DNA of 64,000 nucleotides from Littorina saxatilis (Eukaryota > Mollusca > Gastropoda > Littorinimorpha > Littorinidae): contig NW_027125858.1 of NCBI RefSeq assembly GCF_037325665.1, positions 1 to 64,000 on the forward strand. Direction: 5' to 3'. Positions 24,472 through 35,295 of the stretch are shown piece after piece (the stretch's first letter is position 1; every line of letters begins with the position of its first letter). Both the position numbers and the translations under genes were made by a program. The notes beneath the pieces are model-generated. The model had not been told where the DNA came from. It was given only the letters and a program-made list of their open reading frames with translations, and did not search any database.

Positions 24472-24705
24472 CTTCGATTTCGTGAGCGAACACCTGCACC
24501 TCACAGAATTCCAAGGAATAAGGTGCCTGGGTCACCAGGAAGACAAACTGACCCTCGAGAAACCCTCCACAGTTAATAAGAATTAGCAGACCTTTGCCAA
24601 AGCCATCAGACTTGGTGATATTGGCACACTGCTGGTCCACGGGAATGTTGGTCGGAGAGTATGGCTGCCTGCTGACGTACGTCTGAAAGCTTTTCAGTGT
24701 GTCTC
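24472..24705 (-). CDS. FTP/fucolectin-like lectin domain exon (C-terminal half)
   Basis: On the minus strand this 234 bp stretch is bounded by an acceptor (TCTTCTTTTAG) and a donor (GAAG then GTAGGT). It reads in phase 1 to give GDTLKSFQTYVS..., then INCGGFLEGQFVFL and LEFCEVQVFAHEIEG. A Cys-Gly before an F/Y-V segment and a final L-x-F-C-E-V-Q-V-F strand are the hallmark of the C-terminal half of eel-fucolectin/tachylectin-4/pentraxin-1 (galactose-binding-like) domains. These domains bind fucosylated glycans and are secreted or extracellular. It probably belongs with the minus-strand exons at 33313-33522, 34669-34776 and 37624-37755. A short linking exon expected between the two domain halves was not found. 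Confidence 0.65.
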
Positions 24706-24839
24706 CTAAAAGAAGAACAAGATGATTGGATTATCACACAACTCACCTTCGGTATAGTTAGTATTAATTAGATATCGTCTGGCCCTCTGGTGTCATGCCA
24801 TGTTTAAGGACATGGTAATTCACTGCTTATAATATATTG

Positions 24840-25310
24840 CCGCTAACTCGATAACCTTGGAATTTGAAGAGGGTCAATCAGACTCGAGTCATGTCCAGAT
24901 GACATCAAACCCGGGAAGTGTGTTAACCTTCAAATTATAATGATATTTAGTTTTTCCTTTCTCGGAGCAAACGTGATCCCGTTATGACACGGAAATATGA
25001 CTAGAGTCAACAAAGCGTGACATTGGACCATCTAACCCTAAGTAGCAAGAGCATGTCAGTGTTCTCTCTTTAGAGCCAATCTTGACCTCACCATGCTATT
25101 GAAATCTGACGATAGTCAACCATACTTATGGCATGGCTTAAAATTATCAAACCCTGGAAGTGTTAAAGCTCTAGCTTGAAAAAGTATAAATCATCCATAA
25201 TTTAGATTATTTTACCATAACATGGTCTTGACATTTTAAATCTAGAGATTACTAAACCCCTGAAAGACGTCAATTGTAAAAGATCTAGCTGCAAGAACAT
25301 CCACACACCT
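24840..25310. repeat. degenerate tandem-like repeat, unit roughly 110-140 bp
   Basis: Similar phrases recur at about 24881, 24991, 25100 and 25238: a GAAATxTGACxxxAGTCAAC-like segment, then AAACCC(C/T)GGAAGTGTTAA, then AAAGCTCTAGCT. The similarity is weak and the unit length uneven. Confidence 0.4.
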
Positions 25311-25401
25311 CAATACTACAACTCTGTATTGCTGGACAAATGTAATAACACGTAATATAGCATGACTTCCCTTCTTCTGTCTCTGTTATTCTGGTGAGCA
25401 A

Positions 25402-25660
25402 ATATGTGACCCTCCACCACGAAATGAGTCGCATGTCACCTCGCGCGGTTCTGCGCTAGGCTTAATGTAAGTCCAGGGAGTGTCTGGTAACAGTGTGAGG
25501 GTCACCTTAGTCACAGGCGTATAACTCAAACAGTTTTCGCTCTTTTCTAAAACGGGTTTCACCACTGGATAGAGCATAAAAAACTCTTTAGGAAAATGTA
25601 CAACTATGAAAATCATGCAAAGGTGACATGCGACTCATCCCGTGGTGGAGGGTCACATAT
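25402..25660. mobile_element. MITE with 40 bp inverted ends, copy 1
   Basis: Both ends carry ATATGTGACCCTCCACCACG and continue through GAGTCGCATGTCACCT in inverted orientation. The element is 259 bp long and non-coding. A second copy of 231 bp lies at 37141-37371. Confidence 0.92.
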
Positions 25661-25675
25661 ACATATATAGGTTAC

Positions 25676-25822
25676 ACACACCACACTCCGAGTTCTAGAT
25701 ATCGTGCATAGTTTCCCTAGGGTCGATTTTCAAGTATTACCGAGCCTCTGGCGAGATAATACCTGAAAATCTACCCGAGAGAAAATATGCACGATATTTA
25801 AGACGAGGTGTGTAAGCTTTTT
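25676..25822. repeat. hairpin repeat, arms about 65-70 bp
   Basis: ATATCGTGCATAGTTT, then GGGTCGATTTTCAAGTATTA is mirrored by AATACCTGAAAATCTACCC then AAATATGCACGATATTT, with outer CACACC and GGTGTGT. It is a short foldback element or inverted duplication, adjacent to the MITE at 25402. Confidence 0.8.
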
Positions 25823-26662
25823 ATCCCATTACTCCGACGTTTTCATTAAAAAAACATCACTTTTTGACACAAACTCTGCGAGTGTCTGTTTTCTGCTGGC
25901 CAAACTTTCAGCGACCGCAAATCGTGTCATCAAATTCATGTGCGAAACGAGTCCCCTTTTGTCTTTTTGGTGAACGCGCCATAAAACGTCTGCTTTTGTA
26001 TTTAGTCATCAATACTGCTTTAGAATACGAATTACAGAGATTGCGCAGTTAAGGGGAGACCGGGAAGGCAAAATGAGTTATGTTTGGTCTCATACACCTT
26101 TTTGGGGTTGTTGCATTTGTCACACCTTTGAACATCCTGGAATGCATTAAATAATCTGCTTTTATCATTTTAGACATGTATTCATGTAAATAAAACCATT
26201 TTCAAACCGATGTTTTATTGTTTTTGTCTGGTTTTTGTTTTTAAACATCGAAAAATTGGTCTACTTTGGATACTCCGTGCTGGTAAATGTGCGCACATGA
26301 CATGGCCCTTCGCTGTTCAAACTGTGTGGAAATTTCCGTTCTTCAAGATGACGTCATCACCGTTGGGGAATTTCCGTTGACATAGGCACAAAGAGAGAGA
26401 ATCCGTTCCAACCGAAACCCCGGAATTAATTATATGCAAATATATGTAGGTCAAAGGCATTTGGCGAAAGCGCAGTAGACAACTTATCAGTCCCCGGTGT
26501 CAACAAATCCATGACTTTTTCACCGATTCAGCAGCATTTTTCAAAGTTTTGAGCTTCAGAGAACAACCATAACATTGAAAATGTTCGGCATAGTGGCAAG
26601 AAATATCAGAGAAAGATGAACCAGCAGCAGCGAACAGTAGAAGGAAATAACAACACTCCGAA
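25823..26662. other. no gene recognised
   Basis: This is AT-rich spacer upstream of the probable Mutator-like first exon. A minus frame at 26500-26697 with a hydrophobic start is probably a shadow of that exon region. Confidence 0.35.
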
Positions 26663-27814
26663 ATGAACCAACATGATCGCATTGAAGCAGACGACATTCT
26701 AAGATTCTTGACTCAACGAGGTGGGTTTTGCTTCTTTCTCTTTTCGATCTTGTTTGTTTGACAACGTGATTTATTGCACATTGTTATGTTGTTGTTGTTG
26801 TAAGAATGTGTTAGGGTTTGCAGGTAAATGATAAACAGTTTGTGTCTGAAGTATTTTGCGGGTTTCTTGATCCAATTTACTGACCATGCCGCCGCCGCAC
26901 CCCCCCCCCTCCCTCCCTCGATCATCTCTGTGATCTAGTCTTCACAACCCCTATTTTATTGTTTTTCGCTGGCCAGTCCTTGAGAGCTTACTATGGTGTA
27001 ACATGTCACCATTATTCTTTGTCTGGGGTCAAACTGAGAAGCAGCATCTGACGACTGACACAGTTTCTGTTTCTGGTCATTGACCGTAGGAAAATAAGTA
27101 CCCTACTAGAGAGCGTTCTCTAATTCTAAAGGATTGGTTTACACCAGCATGGCTGACCAACCTATCATTGACAGCAATATTGTTGTCAAATCTTTTCCAT
27201 TAACTAAGGAATAAAAAAAAAATAGATCCAATTTACTTCACCAAAGAAAAAAAAGAGTTAAACTAGGACTGGGGATGCAACTCATGAATCAAAAGCATAA
27301 AGATCACCTGCAAACAGTGCTAGGTTTAGGAAATCTGAAAATGTATACACACACACAGAACACACACACACACGCACAAAACAGACAACAGACAAGAAAC
27401 AAGCAAATACATAGCAAGTGTGATGAAATAAATTAATTTTAAAAGAAAAATATGAAAATAAATAAAGAAAGAAAGAAAATAATTCAGCTAGTTTCAGTAT
27501 TAGTTCATGTGTGTATGTGATTGTGTGGTTACTCAAATCCCATAGTAAACTTGACATGTACATTTTGTGATAGGGGCCGGTATGTATATATGGGATAACC
27601 TTCAGTGAGGTTTAGTGTGTGACAGGGTGAGAATGCTTTGATTTCTTTTGCTTTTTCGTGGCTGCTTTTATTTTCAATTATGTATTATTATATGTATTAA
27701 AACATACACTTTTTGTCATTAAGTTGTGTGTGTTTGGGTATTAATAAGTAGTGCAAATCCACATGCAATGATGTATGCATCATTAGTATGAGTCACTGTT
27801 AAATTAATGAATGT

Positions 27815-27852
<38 letters not shown>

Positions 27853-28652
27853 CGTCAACCGACATATGTGGGTACAAGCCGCTGAGGTGGTTGTAAGAAA
27901 ACCCGCCTGGTTCAGTGGTTGGGGGCCGATTGGGATTTCTGATTTACCGGCCTAGCCAAAAAGTTGAAGTACACCCCATGTGACATGGTCATTAGCAAAA
28001 TAAAGTACAAGCACTTGTTGACGTTTATATTGAGTCTTAAAATGTGCAGCTTATTACAAACAAAAACCATGGACAGTTGTATCAACTATTAAATCAGTGT
28101 TTGTGTATTTATTAGGTTGGAGCAAGGGGAGAGCCAGTCCTCCTGTGGTGGCAGCGAGGAGAAAGATTGACCTGATGGAAAAGTTTGCTAAACCAGAACT
28201 ACACTCTTCCACAGCAGAAACATCAGCTTTGCCATCTTCTGACCAACCATAAGAAGATACAGACACTTTGCCATCTTCTGACCCATCACAAGCAGATATG
28301 GATACTGGTACTGTGCAACGTCACTCCGCTGACATGTGTTGGGCTTTTGTCAACATTGATCAGCTCAATATATTGCTGAAAGGTCTATCCTGTACTGAAT
28401 GCTTGTCTGATAGCAGTCTGATTATGAAAGAAGGTGATGCATCAGCCCAAGGATTTGCACAGGCCCTGCATCTGGAGTGCATATGAGTGTCCATTCAAGT
28501 CTGCAGTTGTTTACTCTTCTCCTGGTGTTTGCAACGCTTCGGGTGGTAAAGTTGCATTTAAAATAATCCGCGTATGACCATGTTGGTACATGAACTTGCA
28601 AAGGGACATTCAGCTTTACAGAAAATTGCTGCAGTGTTAGGATTGAGCACAT
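26663..28652 (+). pseudogene. Mutator-like transposase N-terminal relic, spliced
   Basis: Exon 1 is at 26663-26720 (MNQHDRIEADDILRFLTQR), with donor GTGGGT. The intron ends in TTATTAG at 28115. Exon 2 starts at 28116 and continues in matching phase (GWSKGRASPPVVAARRKIDL). It later reads WAFVNIDQLNILLKGLSCTE and then QGFAQALHLEC. The I-D-x-L-N-x-L-L...C-x-x-C pattern followed by G-x-A-x-x-L-x-L-x-C matches the start of the Mutator-like transposase domain found in many invertebrate transposons. VHELAKGHSALQKIAAVL further on, in another frame, fits the same family. An in-frame TAA at 28250 and at least two frame changes after 28480 show decay. The rest of the transposase is missing. Confidence 0.55.
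26721..28115. other. probable intron of the transposase relic; (TG)n inside
   Basis: This AT-rich stretch contains a poly-C and CT-rich patch at 26900-26920, ACAC-rich sequence near 27350 and a (TG)n tract at 27821-27851. No further gene was recognised. Confidence 0.4.
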
Positions 28653-28848
28653 AAATACTGTAATTAAAATGTTGCAACTTTTGATTGGCTTGATAGCTTT
28701 GTTCCATATATATATATATGTAATGTTGTTGATGATTTGTGAAGCATCATTTATATGCAATGGAATAAGAAATCAGTGCATCCGTTGGGTTTTTATGAGT
28801 CTGACAGTTTGGTTCTGATCAATATTTTCATATCAGCACAAACACAGA

Positions 28849-29153
28849 TGAGGGCCCCAAAGGGGGGATATCATCACGATCACGGGAAGGGAAATTTTAG
28901 CTTTCACGATCACAGTTACCTTGATTTTTTCACGGATCACGGGCAAAATGTACGTTGAAAATAAAATGCTTTGCAATAATGCCAATCACGATCACGAAAA
29001 CAAATGACGATCACGATCACGAGACTTGATTTTTTTGTCATCACGGATCACGGGCAAAGTCCCATCACGATCACAGAAATGGAAATTTCGGCAATCACGG
29101 TCACAGAAAGGTCAAAAAACGCCAATCACGATCACGATTTTAAATTCTTTGGG
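28849..29153. mobile_element. ATCACGATCACG-rich MITE with GGGCCCC ends
   Basis: The ends are perfect inverted repeats GAGGGCCCCAAAG / CTTTGGGGCCCTC, flanked by ACAGAT on both sides (a 6 bp target duplication). The interior is a loose minisatellite of ATCACGATCACG and CACGGATCACGGGCAAA. Intact units of the surrounding tandem array lack it, which confirms the insertion. Confidence 0.88.
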
Positions 29154-29210
29154 GCCCTCACAGATAATTGACTTTTTTAATGTTTTCATATGATTTTTTT
29201 TAAATTAAAA

Positions 29211-30055
29211 CAAGAAGGGCAAAGCCCATACGACTCACATGCTTGACCTTGACCTTTACATGACCTTGACCTTCAGGGTCAAGGTCAAATAACTAAACCT
29301 AGCAATGACATCATACACTAAGAACTGCTTTACACATTTTTCCTACCAAAATACATGTGAAGGTCAAGGTCATCCAAGGTCATGCAACACAAAGCTGTTA
29401 ATTCAAGACATAGGAAGTACAATGGTGCTTATTGGCTCTTTCTACCATGAGATATGGTCACTTTTAGTGGTTCACTACCTTATTTTGGTCACATTTCATA
29501 AGGGTCAAAGTGACCTTGACCTTGATCATATGTAACCAAATGTGTCTCATGATGAAAGCATAACATGTGCCCCACATAATGTTTAAGTTTGAAACAGTTA
29601 TCTTCCAGAGTTCAGGGTCAAGGTCACTTCAAAATATGTATACAATCCAACTTTGAAGAGCTCCTGTGACCTTGACCTTGAAGCAAGGTAAACCAAACTG
29701 GTATCAAAAGATGGGGCTTACTTTGCCCTATATATCATATATAGGTGAGGTATTCAATCTCTTAAAACTTCAGAGAAAATGGGAAAAATAACTGTTTTTT
29801 AGACAACATTTATGGCCCCTGCGACCTTGACCTTGAAGCAAGGTCAAGATGCTATGTATGTTTTTTGGGGCCTTGTCATCATACACCATCTTGCCAAATT
29901 TGGTACTGATAGACTGAATAGTGTCCAAGAAATATCCAACGTTAAAGTTTTTCGGACGGACGGACGGACGGACGGACGGACGTCCGGACGTCCGGACGGA
30001 CGGACGACTCGGGTGAGTACATAGACTCACTTTTGCTTCGCATGTGAGTCAAAAA
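29211..30055 (+). mobile_element. TGACCTTGA-rich element, copy 2
   Basis: This 845 bp copy has the same ends as the element at 20302-21060 and the same (CGGA)n tract near 29953-30005. It is inserted in a tandem unit between TTTTTAAATTAAAA and TCAGATAATTTG. The two copies are highly similar throughout, apart from the 86 bp indel and minor changes. Confidence 0.9.
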
Positions 30056-31215
30056 TCAGATAATTTGATTATCAAATCATTTCCCCTTCATAGTTAAAGT
30101 GTTATTCTGATTAAAAAAAAAAACCACCCCATTAATTCAAGCTCTACTGTGGTACTAGTTTACAGAGGTACTGGTGGGACTTTTTTACATGCTGTTTTCT
30201 CTACATGTAATTTGAAACAAAATGTGGTAATTAAAATGTTGCAACTTTTGAATAGCTAGATGGATTTGTGCCAATTTTGTATATGTTGTTTATGATTTGT
30301 GAAGCACCATTTCTGTGCATGGAATAAGAATACAGTGGATTCCTTGTGTTTTTATGAGTCTGACAGTTTCGTTTTGATTCATATCTGCACTAATAGATGA
30401 GTTTTCAAATGATCTTAAAAAAGAAGTCCGGATAATTTGATCGTCAAATCATTTCCTCATCATAGTAAAGTGGTTATTTTTATAAAAACATATCAATTCA
30501 GGCTGCATTGTGCTACTAGTTTATTGAGGTACTGGTTGGAATCTTTCAAATGCTGTTTTCTCTGAATGTAATTTTCAGACAAACATCTGTAATTAAAATG
30601 TTGCAACTTTTGAATGGCTTGATGGATTTGTTTCATTTTTGTTTGTGTTCTTTATGATTTGTAAAGCGTCAGTTTTGTGTATGGAATAAGAGTTCAGTGC
30701 ATTGGTTGGGTGTTTATGAGTCTGACAGTTTGGTTCTGATTCATGTTTTCATATCGGTACAAACACAGATGGTTGTTTTCATATGATGTATATAAAAAAT
30801 CCTGATAATTTGATTGTCAAATCCTTTTCACTACATAGTAAAGTGGTCATTCTGATAAAAACATAAGAATTCAGGGTGCACTGTGCTACTTGTTTTTTTA
30901 TGTACTTGTTCGAATCTTCTTCTTCTTCTTCTTGCGTTCGCCGTCACACCATCAGTTTAGTCTGCGAGACGAATGACGCCGTGGCTTCCAGGTCTTGTCT
31001 GCTCCCTTTAAAATGCTGTTTTCTCTGAATGTAATTTTCAGACAAAACGCTACAATTAAAATGTTGCAACTTTTGACAGGTTTGATGGATTTGTTCAGTT
31101 TGTGTATATGTTGTTTATGAGTCGTACAGTATCAGGTATGTGCATGGAATAAGAGTTCAGTGCATTGGTTGTGATTTTATGAGTCTGACAGTTTGGTACT
31201 GATTCATAATTTCTT

Positions 31216-32828
31216 ATCCAGACTGAACCAATAACTGAAAATGCTAAATCAAAAACATATTTTGCTTTGAATTCATTTTCCATGCACAGAATTATTAAAC
31301 ACACACATATCGCTGCAAAGAAGAACAATTGGATCAAAACATGCACCGGTTCACAAACTGCAACATTTTGAAAATAAGCACATTTTATGATGTTTTTCTC
31401 AGTTTTTGGTGAATAAAACCAAACAAATTTGTTTTTCACTCAAAATTCAAAATGGTTTCCCTTAATTAAGTTATTATGCTTGCAAAAATCAAACAAGCAG
31501 CACTCTGTTTCAAAAAGAAAAAAACAGTGTTTGCCTACCCTGTCTCCCTTTTGAAACTGTGCGGTTACCGGCCGGTTTCAGTCGGTGACCCAAGTCGGTT
31601 GTCAGAGGCATTCGCCAAAAGGACTGCGTGTGTGATTTTACAAGCCGCGATGAGGATGGTTGCTGAATTTGTGCTTATTCGAGCTGTTGTGCTTCAGTGT
31701 TCAAATTTGGATTACTTACTTCTTCAATCGTCATTTAGGTGAGCCTTACTTTGATGTCTGTCGTTCAGTCTTAGGCCAGTAATGTATCTGTACTGTACTG
31801 CGGTAGTTTTGTTCTGCTGGTCTATTCAATGTAGGTCAAAACTTGTAAATCTATCTGCCTGCATGACCTGAACCTAGACACCGTAGTTGTTTACTTAAAA
31901 GTTAAAAAATAACACACGCAATATCCCACTTTCATTGCCACCTTTTATTTTAACCGTATCTCCAACTTTGTAAGGGGCAATTTCCATTGTTGCTGGTCAA
32001 CTTGATCAGTAAGCTTAGCCGGTGATTATGTAGCAAACCGGACAGATCTGCAGCAGACGACAGATGGGACAGCCTTGTTCTGTTGAACCAGATTTAGCAA
32101 TCAATGCTCTAAAAAGCGATAGCAAATGAACAAAACTGTAAGCATACTGTTTTAGTTTAATTCTTATTTCGTCGCTCAGGATTTTGAATCAGGATTTTGT
32201 TGTCGGGATTGATCTAAGCGGTTGCCTATGAAGAGTACTAGAGTTGTGCGCCTTGTATCACTGTCTGTTTCTATCGCGCTCTCTCTCTCTCTCTCTCACC
32301 GCTTCGGCCAACTCATAATCTTCACTCAGCTCTTTTCACCATAGCAGATTATGTGTATTCTTTGTTGTTTTCTTTATTTCTTCAATGTTAACATGTATGT
32401 ATAGATCGTTAGCTAAACGTGAGTTCGACTTTTATACCGCAGAATATCTCAATCTTTTTTTCTATAGAAAGTAGTCCCCGAGTTAACGATACATATGCAG
32501 ATGACCTCTATAAATTATTCAATTGTACTCTGAGATGAAAGACAATGACCAATGACAGGTGAGATCGAGACTCGGTTGTGATGGATTATCCATATGGTTG
32601 TGATGGATTATCCATAATAATCACCACCTCAGCTAACAGAGACAAAGAGGCAGGGCATGGATAACCCGCGATATTGCTCCGTAGGCCGAAAGTTCGACCA
32701 TGACCTAGGCAAATAACTTGCACAGCCGCAGAAACAAGAAAATATTTTATAGAATCATGAACCCGCTGTTGATAATCTGGAATGTCGTACCAGAGATAGA
32801 TATCTATATCTGCAATAATTCGCGCAAT
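31216..32828. other. no gene recognised
   Basis: This is AT-rich sequence with a short (CT)n near 32278-32300 and a small duplication of TTGTGATGGATTATCCATA at 32574-32614. A plus frame ending near 31742 is followed by GTGAGC and could be an exon, but I recognise no domain. Confidence 0.35.
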
Positions 32829-32841
32829 AATTCAGCATGCT

Positions 32842-33215
32842 TCTTTCTTGTTCTTTCTTTATTTGGTGTTTAACGTCGTTTTCAACCACGAAGGTTATAT
32901 CGCGACGGGAAAATGGGGGAGATGGGATAGAGCCACTTGTCAATAGTTTCTTGTTCACAAAAGCACTAATCAAATATTTGCTCCAGGGGCTTGCAACGTA
33001 GTACAATATATTACCTTACTGGGAGAATGCAAGTTTCCAGTACAAAGGACTTAACATTTCTTACATACTGCTTGACTAAAATCTTTACAAAAATTGACTA
33101 TATTCTATACAAGAAACACTTAAAAAGGGTAAAAGGAGAAACAGAATCCGTTAGTCGCTTCTTACGACATGCTGGGGAGCATCGGGTAAATTCTTCCCCC
33201 TAACCCGTGGGGGGT
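32842..33215 (-). mobile_element. SINE-like retroelement with 13 bp target duplication
   Basis: On the minus strand it begins ACCCCCCACGGGTTAGGGGG, passes CCAGCATGTCGTAAGAAGCG and ends with AACGACGTTAAACACCAAAT plus a (GAAA)-type tail. AATTCAGCATGCT flanks it on both sides (32829-32841 and 33216-33228). I recall near-identical sequences as an abundant molluscan SINE, so it supports a mollusc origin. Confidence 0.88.
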
Positions 33216-33312
33216 AATTCAGCATGCTGTCAGAGAGAAACTGGCGATAGCCGTGGACCGATGATTATCATAATGATTATATCTATGATGGAATCGTTGA
33301 CACGATACTGAC

Positions 33313-33522
33313 CTAGGCAATCCACGCAGCTGGCCAACCTGACGTAGTAGACCAGGAAGACTTCGGCCAGGTCCACCTGCCACCAGCTCACAGTTTGATT
33401 GGTCGTAGCGGTGCAGCTTGCTGAATGCGGAAAGTCCAGAATGCCATCCACAGCAAAAGACGGCCCGCCTGCATGTACGGAGCTCTGGGTCGCGTTCTTC
33501 CTCATCGCAACATTGTGCGTCA
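33313..33522 (-). CDS. FTP/fucolectin-like lectin domain exon (N-terminal half)
   Basis: This 210 bp minus-strand exon runs from an acceptor (GATGGTTTCAG) to a donor (TTGCCTAG then GTCAGT), phase 1 to phase 1. It encodes THNVAMRKNATQSSVHAGG, then FAVDGI, SCTAT and SWWQVDLAEVFLVYYVRL. The N-V-A-x-x-K-x-A-T-Q-S-S start, A-V-D-G and W-W-Q-V-D-L are diagnostic of the fucolectin/F5-8C-like galactose-binding fold. In gastropods such domains are often combined with EGF-like repeats in secreted lectins or receptor-type phosphatases. The next recognisable downstream exon (24472-24705) supplies the C-terminal half. Confidence 0.8.
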
Positions 33523-33527
33523 CTGAA

Positions 33528-33660
33528 ACCATCAATGTTGATTGCCAACTCTTTGCGATAACGATGAGTGAAGAGGACTGTTTACTGTGCAGTGCATGTA
33601 TAACATTGAAACCATCAATGCTGACAGCCAACTCGTTGCGGCAACACTGAGTAAAGGTGA
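33528..33660. repeat. short direct duplication, period about 82 bp
   Basis: AAACCATCAATGTTGATTGC and AAACCATCAATGCTGACAGC, each followed by CAACTC(T/G)TTGCG, lie about 82 bp apart, just upstream (minus sense) of the lectin exon. Confidence 0.7.
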
Positions 33661-33934
33661 ATTGATGAAATCACCTGGGCATCAGTGCCCGTCTCTTATC
33701 TGTTTTTATTGGTTGTGTTTCTGCTGTGTTTTGTGTTAATTACCGTTTCTATGTGTCAAGAGAACATTTCGCAGAAAAGTATCATTAATACATCTGTATG
33801 ATTATAGAGTGTTCGTGCCATCAAAGCATCAGTCCTATTTTTGAGAAGTCTCTAATCCCGAGTCAAATGGTCTGGAGGAAGAGCCGACCGTCCTAATTGA
33901 ATATGTGAGATCAGTGTTCTGTTTTACAGACGGA

Positions 33935-34307
33935 CGGTAGTACTGTGTCAGGGGTCGTACACTCTGTAGTAATGTGTCAGGGGTCGTACCCTTGGTAGTA
34001 CTGTGTCAGGGGTCGTACCCTCGGTAGTACTGTGTGGGGGGTCGTGCCCTCGGTAGTACTGTGTGGGGGGTCGTAACCTCGGTAGTAGTGTCAGGGGTCG
34101 TACCATCTGTAGTACTGTGTGGGGGGTCGTACCCTCGGTAGTACTGTGCGAGGTGTCGTACCCTCGGTAGCACTGTGTCAGGGGTCGTACCCTCGGTAGT
34201 ACTGTGTGGGGGGTCGTACCCTCGGTAGTACTGTGTGGGGGTCGTACCCTCGGTAGTACTGTGTCAGGGGTCGTACCCTCGGGAGTACTGTGTCAGGGGT
34301 CGTACAC
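33935..34307. repeat. 30 bp GC-rich minisatellite, about 13 units
   Basis: Units contain GTCGTACCCTCGGTAGTACT followed by GTGTCAGGG or GTGTGGGGG. Units alternate between the two endings. It lies in the probable intron between the lectin exon and the EGF-like exon. Confidence 0.95.
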
Positions 34308-34668
34308 TATCACACCTGTGCGTGCGTTGCTGTGTAGTGTGTATTAGTTCAGTGCCGAATTGTGTGTTCTTCTGTGTGACGAGAGGTAGTGTGTTACAAC
34401 ATAGTGAATGGTGATTTGATTCAATAGCGAAATGTGTGAAATGTGTATTCGTTTTGTGCCGTGCGTTTTTTTCGAGCGCGTACGTGTTGTCACCATCCCG
34501 TGTGCTTGTGCATGACCGTGTGTGCCTGAGTGGGAAGGCATGTGTGTTTGAGCGAGTGAATGCGTAAACCCCGTGCATGGACAAGGCAATACAGGACCGC
34601 TACGTCAGCAAGCAACACACTTCCTTGATACTTTGATTCTGTTAATAGACTGCATGGCCTTCACTTAC

Positions 34669-34776
34669 CCAGCGTATGGCATCCGTAGTAGTTATCACAG
34701 CGGTATTCACAGTTGTGTGTGGCGGGACACTGCGTACACGAGGAAACGTCTGTTCCGAAATAGTTGGGCTTGCAAA
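34669..34776 (-). CDS. EGF-like domain exon
   Basis: This 108 bp minus-strand exon has an acceptor (TTTGTCCCCAG) and a donor (CTGG then GTAAGT), phase 1 in and out. It reads CKPNYFGTDVSSCTQCPA then THNCEYRCDNYYGCHTLG, a cysteine-spaced EGF/laminin-type module resembling those in multiple-EGF proteins and mollusc receptor-type phosphatases. It lies upstream of the lectin half-domain on the same strand with the same phase, as expected for exon-shuffled extracellular modules. Confidence 0.6.
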
Positions 34777-35295
34777 CTGGGGACAAATTTGAACAAGAAA
34801 ATTTGCTGATTCAAATCAGCAGGTTCCCAGACGTTCCTTCATGTAATTTTTAGGTGAATGGTCAAAGTGGTTTCTTGCACACACTCAGTCATCTTGCACA
34901 ACAATGCAACACAAAGGAACTTTGTCGATAAATATCGACAGGGGGCCGACAAATGGTTTAAATGTGAAATGTGTGTATATGGGTGTGGGTCTGAAACAAA
35001 CAAACAAACAAACAAACCATGTGAACCCCAAAGTCATGCGCCCACACGAACACACACACACACACCCACGCGCGGGCGCTGTAGAACACACACATAATAT
35101 AGTAACAAGAAAAATGTTCATTCAAAATGAACAGCGTCGATGCAATGTCCACCAAAGATTTATTTTGGGAAGTGTTAAAGGTTAGGGTCAAAAGTTAATG
35201 AATTGCATGTTGCAGTTGGACAGAAATGAACAGGTGTTAATTGATAAACACATTGATAATGGCTTTTGAGAAAATCAATCAAATCTGCAAAGGAA
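34777..35295. other. no gene; short (CAAA)n and (AC)n tracts
   Basis: (CAAA)n lies near 34996-35018 and ACAC-rich sequence near 35050-35075. The overlapping frames are repeat-driven. Confidence 0.4.

Larger units (their letters stand above)
28661..31215 (+). repeat. tandem array of a 362 bp unit, interrupted by insertions
   Basis: The phrase AATTAAAATGTTGCAACTTT recurs at about 28661, 30228, 30590 and 31053. Each is followed by TTTATGAGTCTGACAGTTT and then, in the complete units, ATAATTTGAT(T/C)(A/G)TCAAATC. The clean period is 362 bp (30228 to 30590). The 30590 unit is about 100 bp longer because of a (TTC)n-tailed insert at about 30913-31008. The first unit is split by two insertions (28849-29153 and 29211-30055). 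Confidence 0.85.

Noticed and set aside
26500-26697. Minus-strand ORF with a signal-peptide-like start
   Set aside because: It lies antisense to the probable first exon of the Mutator-like relic and has no domain or matching splice sites.
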